In this document: positions 1 to 5,366 of the stretch, in pieces
Position numbering within the stretch: position 1 is the first letter of the stretch
Layout of the letters: every line of letters begins with the position of its first letter
DNA from: Acidothermaceae bacterium
GTDB lineage: Bacteria > Actinomycetota > Actinomycetes > Acidothermales > Acidothermaceae
Assembly: GCA_025925185.1 (NCBI GenBank)
Contig: JAICLV010000078.1
Coordinates: forward strand, 1 to 11,075
Direction: 5' to 3'
DNA length: 11,075 bases
The notes under the pieces: generated by a model
The model's database searches: none
Seen by the model: the letters and a program-made list of their open reading frames with translations, nothing else
Told to the model about the DNA's origin: nothing
Translations under genes and position numbers: made by a program

Positions 1-305
1 ACTTCGCCAGCGACGACGGCAACGACGAATAGCGGCTCCCGCCACCGCTTGAAGACAACACCCGCGGTCGCGACGACCACCGCTGCGAGTACGACCACCG
101 GAAGCGTCGACGCCACGAAGGTTGCGGCGAGTGTGAGGGAGTTCAGTAGATGGTCGCGGTGGCTTGCCAACGCTGCATCAACGGAGCCGTCGGCGTGCCC
201 GAATCGGCTGTGCGCGAGAAGGTGAACGTCGAGCATTCCGAGCCCGATCATCATCCCGAGCAACATGGCCGCGCCGCCGGCCAGGATGCCTGCCGTTCGT
301 TTCAT
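1..305 (-). CDS. PAP2-like membrane protein, N-terminal 101 residues (runs off the window)
   Basis: The reading frame opens with ATG at 305 and stays open to base 1, so only the N-terminus is present and the C-terminus lies outside the window. Residues 1-25 form a hydrophobic segment after a short basic start (MKRT), and residues 53-85 form a second long hydrophobic stretch. Between them is a polar loop containing D-x-x-V-D and H-R-D-H, followed by an R-W-R-E turn at 87-90 and a third hydrophobic stretch. This layout resembles the N-terminal half of PAP2 lipid phosphatases such as the gene just upstream. The catalytic motifs would lie beyond the edge and cannot be seen. The start overlaps the upstream PAP2 stop by four bases (ATGA), so translation is probably coupled. 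The family assignment is an inference from layout; the existence of the gene is well supported. Confidence 0.62.
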   Translation of the reverse strand, partial: MKRTAGILAGGAAMLLGMMIGLGMLDVHLLAHSRFGHADGSVDAALASHRDHLLNSLTLAATFVASTLPVVVLAAVVVATAGVVFKRWREPLFVVAVVAGE

Positions 306-1069
306 GGCACCACCAGGTGGTGACTCGATTCGGCGTCGAGGCCTCCGGAATTCGCATGCGGATCAGCGCGCTTACGCCACAATCGGAACGCCGCGCAGGT
401 CGCGGCGACCCAGCCAGCCGCGAAGATCCAGCCGCCGACGACGTCGCTGACGTAATGCACGCCCAGGGTCACCCGGGCGAACCCGATTAAGGCGACCGCC
501 GTAATCATGACCGCCACGGCGATCCGGCGCCATATCGGACGCAGCACCGGTAGTAGCACGATCAACAAGATGGCGGCGCCGGCGAAGGATTCGAGGGCGT
601 GACCGGAAGGAAAGCTCTTGCCAGGTGCGCTCGCGACCTGGTTCGAGAAGTGGGGGCGTGCGCGGTCGGCCAGGGTTTTGATCACATTGTCGAGCAACGC
701 AGCGCCGGCCATCGTGACCCCGGCCCACATCGCGAGGCGCGCGGCACGCCGGAGGATCAGGGTGACAGAGAGCACACCGACGAGCACCCAGAAGGTGCGC
801 GGTGCCCCAATGGTGCTGACTTCTTGGAGGAACGTAACGAGTCCGTGGTGATCGACGGCCAGAGTGTGCGCGTGCGCCGCAACGCTTTGGTCGGCGCTTT
901 GCAGACCTGAGCTATGCGAGCGAACTAACGCAAGCAACACCCCGAACGGCACGAGGACGACGAACGCGGCCGCACCCCACAAGGTGAGTTCAAGCCCGAG
1001 CCGCGAGTCGGGATCGAGCCGTCGCCGCCGATCGAAGCGACTGCGCCCGCCTGATGACGGCGCTGTCAT
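302..1069 (-). CDS. PAP2-family lipid phosphatase (phosphatidate phosphatase-like)
   Basis: A 255-residue integral membrane protein carrying all three PAP2 signature blocks. Block 1 is K131-x6-R138-P139. Block 2 is P154-S155-G156-H157. Block 3 is R199-x5-H205-x3-D209, with Ala where the family usually has Ser before the Arg. H205 would be the nucleophile and H157 the general acid. Hydrophobic helices lie at about 28-49, 93-107, 113-129, 161-178, 183-198 and 208-228, with active-site loops between them. Family members dephosphorylate phosphatidic acid, phosphatidylglycerol phosphate or undecaprenyl pyrophosphate. The neighbouring phospholipase D and lipid kinase favour phosphatidic acid here, but that is inference. 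The ATG at 1069 overlaps the previous stop (ATGA) and has a weak AGGT 5 bases upstream. The C-terminal codons form a perfect palindrome at 308-322 just before the next start. Confidence 0.9.
   Translation of the reverse strand: MTAPSSGGRSRFDRRRRLDPDSRLGLELTLWGAAAFVVLVPFGVLLALVRSHSSGLQSADQSVAAHAHTLAVDHHGLVTFLQEVSTIGAPRTFWVLVGVLSVTLILRRAARLAMWAGVTMAGAALLDNVIKTLADRARPHFSNQVASAPGKSFPSGHALESFAGAAILLIVLLPVLRPIWRRIAVAVMITAVALIGFARVTLGVHYVSDVVGGWIFAAGWVAATCAAFRLWRKRADPHANSGGLDAESSHHLVVP
308..322. repeat. Perfect 15-bp palindrome at a coupled gene junction
   Basis: CACCACC and GGTGGTG arms surround a single central base. The palindrome sits inside the last codons of the PAP2 gene and ends three bases before the ATG of the next gene. 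In mRNA it could form a short hairpin over the ribosome-binding region of the downstream gene. It could also be a chance product of consecutive His and Val codons. Confidence 0.4.
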
Positions 1070-1407
1070 GTTGCACCTACCCGGCCGCGTTGCGCGAGCA
1101 GAGCCTCAATGCGTTTCTCGCTTAGCCGTTGAGCTCTGCGCGCGACGAACCAGTACAAGGCCGACAGTGGAAGTTCGACGACAGCGGCGAACCGATCGTC
1201 GATCAGCACGACGTTGCCCGGTTCGGCTGCCACCGGAACCGAACCATCTATTCGCTCGGCGACCGTTTCCAACGCCTCTAGCGGTTCTTTCATCATGAGA
1301 TCCAATCCGCGCTCATGGTGTCTGATGTATGCCCGGCTGAAGCCCAGCGAGCGCCATGAAGGCGAGGAAGGGTTTACTTGCGTCCATTGGTCGGCGGCGA
1401 TCGTCAG
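1066..1407 (-). CDS. Small protein of unknown function between phospholipase D and PAP2
   Basis: I do not recognise a family. The frame ends with TGA at 1066-1068, overlapping the PAP2 ATG. It is open upstream past 1407, but sequence beyond there is antisense-style Arg/Ala/Pro text inside the phospholipase D gene. From 1407 the protein would have 113 residues and read naturally, with S-R-A-Y-I-R-H-H-E-R near residue 30, a short hydrophobic patch (V-V-L-I-D-D and A-V-V-E-L-P-L-S-A-L-Y-W) and a basic amphipathic C-terminus (R-R-A-Q-R-L-S-E-K-R). The start is the problem: there is no ATG or GTG near the phospholipase D stop. A CTG at 1407 would give a CTGA overlap matching the other junctions of this operon, with a GGGGGG run 6 bases upstream. 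The alternative is the double ATG at 1296/1293, giving about 76 residues with a poor ribosome site. The coding frame is likely; the start is uncertain. Confidence 0.55.
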   Translation of the reverse strand: MTIAADQWTQVNPSSPSWRSLGFSRAYIRHHERGLDLMMKEPLEALETVAERIDGSVPVAAEPGNVVLIDDRFAAVVELPLSALYWFVARRAQRLSEKRIEALLAQRGRVGAT

Positions 1408-3035
1408 AACCGACCCCCCAGGCGGAGCCGCCACGGCCGCCCGTCGGGGTCGTAGACAAGCCGGTATAGGGGTCGCGCCAACAGCCGCGTTCTCAGACGA
1501 AGCGGCGCGTCGATGTGACGACGCAGTTGCCCCGCCGGCCGTTCGTTTTCGCACCCGTTCGCGTGCCAGCTGTCGAGATCTTTTGCGCCTGCGGCCATGG
1601 CGTCGAAGAACTGCACCGGATCGACAAGATCGAGGTCGTCATCCGGCTCTCGGCCGAGGTGTTCTCGCGCGAGGGTCAGCCGTAGGTTCCGTGCGAGCAC
1701 CCGTGCTCCGTCACCGAGCCCCGCCGGATCGCGTGGCTCGCGAGTGTCTCGGTCTTCGTCGATGACCGCGCAGCTCAACTCGGAGTCATGGGTCCACGAG
1801 CGGCGGTTCACATTGTCGCTGCCGACGCTGAGCCACACATCGTCGATTACACAGACTTTGGCGTGCACATAAATCGGCACACCTGCGGCGTTCTCGACTC
1901 CGAATACGCCGACCCGATCGCCCCCTGCCGCCCGCAACTCGCGAAGTGCGTCGAGCCGACCTATTTCATTTGGCGGTCCGGAAATTCGGCCGTCTTGATC
2001 GGCATGCAGCGGCAGCACCGCCACGAAGCGCAACTCCGGTTGATCGCGTAGCGCTTGGGCAAACGCCTCCACGACGTGCGACGACCACATGTATTGGTCT
2101 TCGAGATAGATCAGTGAGCGCGCACGGCTCAGCGCCTTCGCGTATCCGCGCGCGACGCTGCGTTCACCGTGTGGTGCGAATGGGTACCCGTACCGACGCT
2201 TCGGGTAGGTGCGCAGAACCTGCACTGCATGGGTGCCGACTGCGGGCGGGTCGATGTGCTGCGCCGGTAACGCCCGTGCTGTGACGGCCCCCCCGCGCAG
2301 CCGATCGGCAACACGTCGCCATGGTGCGCGCGATAACGGCTGTGGATCGGTCCAACGTTCCCGAAAGGTGTGCTCGATGTCTCCGACCGCTGGCCCGCGA
2401 ATCGCTAGCTGCACATCGTGCCAGGGCGGCCGATCACCATACACAGCGGCCATCGGTTGAGGCTGTGGGTCTCCACCATGGATCGCGTCGTCGCGTCGGC
2501 CGTGGCACAGGTCGATGCCTCCGACAAATGCCACGTCATCAGTCCTTTTTTCGCCGTTGGCGTGCCGGATCACGACAAACTTCTGGTGGTGTGAGCCACC
2601 AACCCGTACCCGCATGTCAAGGAGACAACATCCGCCAGCCGCTTCGATCTCGGCACCCAGCCGGCGGTTTTCGGCGGCGCTGAAGGCGAGCCGATCCCAG
2701 TGTGAGCGCCATACCAGCCCATTGACGATTCCGCCGCGTTGCGCGACCGCCGCTAACACGGACCTGATCGTGGCGCCAGTCGCATCGATTTTCTCGTCGG
2801 GGTCGCCGCGCCAGTCAGTGAAATAGAGCGAGTCGCCCGCACTTAGGGTCTCCGCACACGAGCGCAGCGCAGTGAAGTAGGTCGCGCCGTGAATCAAGGG
2901 CTGGACGGCATTGCCCGCGGACCAACTCGCCGCGCGTCGTCGATCAAGGCTGGTCGCCGCATTTCCCCGTTCGGCGGGTGAGAGGAACCAGTTCGCCAGT
3001 GTTGCGGCGTCCTTCGTTGTCTCTCGCTGTTTCAC
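1404..3035 (-). CDS. Phospholipase D family protein with two HKD motifs
   Basis: A 543-residue protein with the two-domain layout of phospholipase D enzymes, which hydrolyse phosphatidylcholine or phosphatidylethanolamine to phosphatidic acid or transfer the phosphatidyl group to an alcohol. The first motif is H150-x-K152 within S-H-H-Q-K-F-V-V-I, followed by F-V-G-G-I-D-L. The second is H391-x-K393-x4-D398 within V-H-A-K-V-C-V-I-D-D, followed by G-S-D-N-V-N-R-R-S-W. The Asp expected at the end of the first motif is Arg, while the catalytic His and Lys pairs are intact. The substrate could also be cardiolipin or another phosphodiester. No signal peptide is visible, so action at the inner membrane face is likely. 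GTG at 3035 overlaps the DUF1206 stop (GTGA) and is preferred. A TTG at 3047 with GAGG four bases upstream is the alternative and adds four residues. Confidence 0.9.
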   Translation of the reverse strand: MKQRETTKDAATLANWFLSPAERGNAATSLDRRRAASWSAGNAVQPLIHGATYFTALRSCAETLSAGDSLYFTDWRGDPDEKIDATGATIRSVLAAVAQRGGIVNGLVWRSHWDRLAFSAAENRRLGAEIEAAGGCCLLDMRVRVGGSHHQKFVVIRHANGEKRTDDVAFVGGIDLCHGRRDDAIHGGDPQPQPMAAVYGDRPPWHDVQLAIRGPAVGDIEHTFRERWTDPQPLSRAPWRRVADRLRGGAVTARALPAQHIDPPAVGTHAVQVLRTYPKRRYGYPFAPHGERSVARGYAKALSRARSLIYLEDQYMWSSHVVEAFAQALRDQPELRFVAVLPLHADQDGRISGPPNEIGRLDALRELRAAGGDRVGVFGVENAAGVPIYVHAKVCVIDDVWLSVGSDNVNRRSWTHDSELSCAVIDEDRDTREPRDPAGLGDGARVLARNLRLTLAREHLGREPDDDLDLVDPVQFFDAMAAGAKDLDSWHANGCENERPAGQLRRHIDAPLRLRTRLLARPLYRLVYDPDGRPWRLRLGGRF

Positions 3036-3856
3036 ACGCGGTGCCAACGTGCCTCACACACGCCATAGACACCGAAGATGATCAACCCCGCCGCGGCGAG
3101 GCCAAGCAGGGTCGCGCCGTAGTTCTGGTCGCGAAGCGTGCGCAATGCCTTGTCGAGGCCGCGGGCTTTCGCCGGGTCAAACGTCTTGGCAGCGTCGACG
3201 ACAAGCCAGCCCGCGAGTGCAAAAACGACGCCCCGCGCGGTCGTACCGATTACTCCAAGCGCTGTTACTGTGCTGCGCGTGGGCCGACTCATCTCGTCGG
3301 TGCGCAACGTCTTCAAACACTTTCGGCGCAGACCTTCGACGATCAGACTGAGGCCGACAATCACCACGATTGCGCCAACGATCCCGACGACCCATCGACC
3401 GCCGGTATGACGCATCACCCGCGCGCTCGCGTCTTGCTGAGTCGTTGCTTGGCTCGAGCCTGATCCGTGCAGCACCGACACTGTGGTCAGGGCGAAGAAC
3501 GCGTACACGGCACCGCGGAAACCGGACTTCACCCGCGCGCCAGCGCCCTTCCCTTCACCGGCAACGCCCCAAATGGCTTCGCTGAACCTCCACAGCGCGT
3601 ACGCCGCGAAACCAACGACGAGCGCCCACAGCATGGCCGAGCCGTACTGCGTACCCGCCAGCGTCTTCAACGCGCCGCGCTGATCTGCCTCCTGGGTCGT
3701 GTGACCGATCGCGAGCATGAGGGCCACCCAACCGACCAGGAGGTAAATCACGCCACGAGCGACCAGGCCCGCGCGAGCGACTGAGGCGCCGATTGAACTG
3801 GCCGCGACGGCCCGCCCATGTGTCGACCCGCGCAGGCTTGCGTTGGTATCCGTCAC
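3032..3856 (-). CDS. DUF1206 family membrane protein
   Basis: About 274 residues with three repeated units, each a pair of hydrophobic helices separated by a polar loop: roughly 30-50 with 75-95, 112-130 with 155-175, and 200-222 with 248-268. Each unit begins with a G-x-x-A/F-R-G-x-x-Y/F type motif (G-L-V-A-R-G-V-I-Y, G-F-R-G-A-V-Y, G-T-T-A-R-G-V-V-F). This three-fold two-helix layout matches DUF1206 proteins, which have no established function. It is the first gene of the leftward operon and overlaps the phospholipase D start by four bases. GTG at 3856 lies 9 bases after an AAAGG ribosome site. The ATG two codons earlier (3862) sits too close to that site, though a pipeline might choose it. 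A frame extending to 4399 is antisense to the lipid kinase and not real. A membrane partner or scaffold for the lipid enzymes is plausible but unproven. Confidence 0.86.
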   Translation of the reverse strand: MTDTNASLRGSTHGRAVAASSIGASVARAGLVARGVIYLLVGWVALMLAIGHTTQEADQRGALKTLAGTQYGSAMLWALVVGFAAYALWRFSEAIWGVAGEGKGAGARVKSGFRGAVYAFFALTTVSVLHGSGSSQATTQQDASARVMRHTGGRWVVGIVGAIVVIVGLSLIVEGLRRKCLKTLRTDEMSRPTRSTVTALGVIGTTARGVVFALAGWLVVDAAKTFDPAKARGLDKALRTLRDQNYGATLLGLAAAGLIIFGVYGVCEARWHRV

Positions 3857-3897
3857 CCACATCCGCCTTTGCTGATGGTCACAACCGCTGCGGCCGT

Positions 3898-3910
3898 CCA
3901 AGTTTCTTGG
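3898..3910. promoter_or_regulatory. Perfect inverted repeat, possible operator
   Basis: CCAAG-TTT-CTTGG is a perfect 13-bp dyad in the gap between the divergent DUF1206 and lipid-kinase genes. It abuts the next inverted repeat. Its position suits a repressor or activator site controlling one or both directions. No cognate regulator gene is present in the window. Confidence 0.4.
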
Positions 3911-3938
3911 GGTGTAGTTACCCCGACCGTGCGGTAAC
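3909..3938. promoter_or_regulatory. Two interlocked inverted repeats overlapping the lipid-kinase promoter
   Basis: GGGGT (3909-3913) pairs with ACCCC (3920-3924). GTTACC (3917-3922) pairs with GGTAAC (3933-3938) across a 10-base spacer. The right arm of the second dyad overlaps the proposed -10 element of the plus-strand kinase gene, so a protein bound here could block transcription. A DNA-binding dimer is the natural reading; an RNA structure is possible for the minus-strand transcript. All arms are exact matches seen directly. Confidence 0.45.
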
Positions 3939-3940
3939 AA
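3935..3940 (+). promoter_or_regulatory. Candidate -10 element of a leaderless lipid-kinase transcript
   Basis: TAACAA ends seven bases before the ATG at 3948, the spacing expected if transcription starts on or next to the start codon. No Shine-Dalgarno sequence precedes this ATG, which agrees with a leaderless mRNA, a common arrangement in actinomycetes. No convincing -35 hexamer is visible. Confidence 0.4.
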
Positions 3941-3947
3941 CCGATCC

Positions 3948-4829
3948 ATGATCGACACCAAACAGGCGGCCTTTGTCATCAATCCGGTCAAGTGCGCCGA
4001 GATCGATGTAATCAAGGCCGCGGCGTCTACTACGCCGGGTTGGACGACGCCTCTGTACTTCGAGACGACAGTTGACGATCCCGGCGCGGGGGCGGTTCGC
4101 GAGGCGCTCGATGCTGGTGTCGATCTGGTGGTGATTTGCGGAGGCGACGGAACAGTCACCGCTTGCCTAGGTGCGCTGGCGAACAGTGGGCTGCCGTTGG
4201 CGATCGTGCCCTGCGGCACCGGAAACCTGCTCGCCCGCAACCTTGGCATACCGCTCGACGTCGCCGGGGCACTTGCGGTTGCCTTCACAGGCATCGATCG
4301 GCCCATTGATCTCGGCATGCTTGACGCCGAACCGTTCGCGGTGATGGCAGGAATCGGCTTCGACGCGACGATGCTCGACGACACCAACGACAACCTCAAG
4401 TCGCGAGTTGGGTGGCTTGCCTATGTCGTCGGCGCGCTCAAGCACTCGCGAGACCCGTTATTCCGTGTCGAGCTACATCCCGCCGATGGCCCCGTCGTGT
4501 CGCTCCGCAGTGTTGGGGTCCTGATCGGCAACGTCGGCCGACTCCAAGGCAATGTGCCGCTTATGCCAGACGCCGAACCCGATGACGGACTTCTCGACGT
4601 GCTGGTAATGGCGCCGCATGGCTGGATTGGGTGGCTGCGCCTCACGGCCTCCGTGCTCGCTCGGCGACGTGCAGGGCCAACGTTTGAGCGGCTGCGCGTG
4701 AGCGAACTTGATATCGTCGCGGACCGGCCAGTTACATGCGAGCGCGACGGTGACGTCGTGAAACCTCGCAGCCAGGTACATGTCGACGTCGCCACACACG
4801 CCGTCAAGGTGCGGTGCCGCCGCAGTTAG
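3948..4829 (+). CDS. Diacylglycerol kinase catalytic-domain lipid kinase (DagK/YegS/LCB5 type)
   Basis: A 293-residue lipid kinase expected to phosphorylate diacylglycerol, or a related lipid alcohol, to its phosphate using ATP. The N-terminal catalytic domain has I-N-P near residue 11, the nucleotide-binding G65-G-D-G-T69 motif and the P-C-G-T-G-N block at 88-93. The C-terminal beta-rich domain has A-G-I-G-F-D-A at 134-140, P-D-A-x-P-D-D-G-L-L-D-V around 207-218, and E-R-D-G-D at 265-269. Length and motif order match the bacterial soluble diacylglycerol kinase family. No membrane helix is evident, so it is probably cytosolic with membrane association. It is transcribed away from the phospholipase D/PAP2 operon across an 85-base gap rich in inverted repeats, suggesting joint control. 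The exact lipid substrate cannot be read from sequence; sphingosine-like or polyprenol lipids are alternatives. Confidence 0.92.
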   Translation: MIDTKQAAFVINPVKCAEIDVIKAAASTTPGWTTPLYFETTVDDPGAGAVREALDAGVDLVVICGGDGTVTACLGALANSGLPLAIVPCGTGNLLARNLGIPLDVAGALAVAFTGIDRPIDLGMLDAEPFAVMAGIGFDATMLDDTNDNLKSRVGWLAYVVGALKHSRDPLFRVELHPADGPVVSLRSVGVLIGNVGRLQGNVPLMPDAEPDDGLLDVLVMAPHGWIGWLRLTASVLARRRAGPTFERLRVSELDIVADRPVTCERDGDVVKPRSQVHVDVATHAVKVRCRRS

Positions 4830-4848
4830 GAGTTTTCCAGCCGGCGTG

Positions 4849-4870
4849 GCCAAGCGAACAGATACTTGGC
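4849..4870. repeat. Inverted repeat just after the lipid-kinase gene
   Basis: GCCAAG (4849-4854) and CTTGGC (4865-4870) are perfect complements around a 10-base loop, 20 bases after the kinase stop codon. There is no T-run. It may contribute to transcript-end stability, but the evidence is weak. Confidence 0.25.
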
Positions 4871-4910
4871 GAGTTCGTGTGGCCGACCTCAAGCTGACGG
4901 CCAATCCTTC

Positions 4911-4946
4911 GCCGACGCGGTCCTCGTAAGGACCGGCGCCGTCGGC
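4911..4946 (+). terminator. Long GC-rich hairpin, probable transcription terminator
   Basis: The left arm (4911-4924) pairs with AGGACCG (4929-4935) and CGTCGGC (4940-4946) around a CGTA tetraloop. This gives 14 base pairs interrupted only by a 4-base bulge on the right side. The hairpin begins 82 bases after the lipid-kinase stop and lies before the converging tRNA-Leu gene, so it could end transcription from both sides. No U-tract follows, which is usual for many actinomycete terminators but weakens the call. Confidence 0.5.
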
Positions 4947-5053
4947 TGTGTTCGCGGCCTAACCCAGGCGCTCACAAACCCCGCGGTGCTCCCATGAGGC
5001 CCGACTCGACTCGCGTGAAACCCAAAGCCGCAGGTCGGCAGGGATACAACCTG

Positions 5054-5138
5054 TGTCCGAGGGGGGACTTGAACCCCCATGCCCTTTTGGGGCACTAGCA
5101 CCTCAAGCTAGCGCGTCTGCCTATTCCGCCACCCGGAC
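5054..5138 (-). tRNA. tRNA-Leu (anticodon GAG)
   Basis: An 85-base class II tRNA on the minus strand. The acceptor stem GTCCGGG pairs with CTCGGAC (one G-U), with discriminator A at 5054. The anticodon stem CTAGC/GCTAG closes the seven-base loop TTGAGGT with anticodon GAG at 5102-5104. The long variable arm TGCCC-CAAAA-GGGCA and the T-arm GGGGG-TTCAAGT-CCCCC are both perfect. G-T-G-G-C-G-G-A-A and A-G-G-C-A-G-A at the D-arm are typical of leucine tRNAs. CCA is not encoded. It reads CUC (and CUU) codons. Its 3' end faces the less GC-rich lipid-metabolism region, which is relevant because tRNA 3' ends are common integration sites. A TATCGT at 5171-5176 could be the -10 element, but no good -35 element is visible. 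Confidence 0.96.
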
Positions 5139-5353
5139 GTGGAGCCCTGCATACGGCAGGACCGGCGTACACGATACCAACGCGCACCCACCCCTGCGTG
5201 TCCGGTCGCATTCCAGCCAACCACCGTCATCATGGCCGCGGATCGCCGGCCCAGCACAGCTGCGGGGCACATTCTTGGACGACGTGGGCGTGTGCCGCCC
5301 AGACGGGGGAGGATGGTCATCGCCCAGCCGCCACTGCAGCCGCCCAGCGCTTA

Positions 5354-5359
5354 GAGGAG
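5354..5359 (+). promoter_or_regulatory. Ribosome-binding site of the M20 peptidase
   Basis: GAGGAG lies seven bases before the ATG at 5367. It is the strongest Shine-Dalgarno match in the window and fixes this start. The rest of the 228-base gap between the tRNA and this gene shows no coding region I can support. Confidence 0.8.
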
Positions 5360-5366
5360 CATCCCG

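Noticed and set aside
1408..1554. Upstream ATG extension of the small unknown protein
   Set aside because: It lies wholly within the phospholipase D coding region in a shifted frame, and the residues look like a mirror or offset frame rather than protein.
3948..4399. Minus-strand frame extending the DUF1206 protein upstream to a 455-residue protein
   Set aside because: The extension is antisense to the lipid kinase, which has clear motifs. Its Ser/Pro/Ala-rich text lacks any domain, and the GTG at 3856 has a proper ribosome site.
4841..4890. tRNA-like text (GGCGTGGCCAAGCG) after the lipid kinase
   Set aside because: It resembles a D-arm only superficially. No matching acceptor, anticodon or T-arm can be folded.
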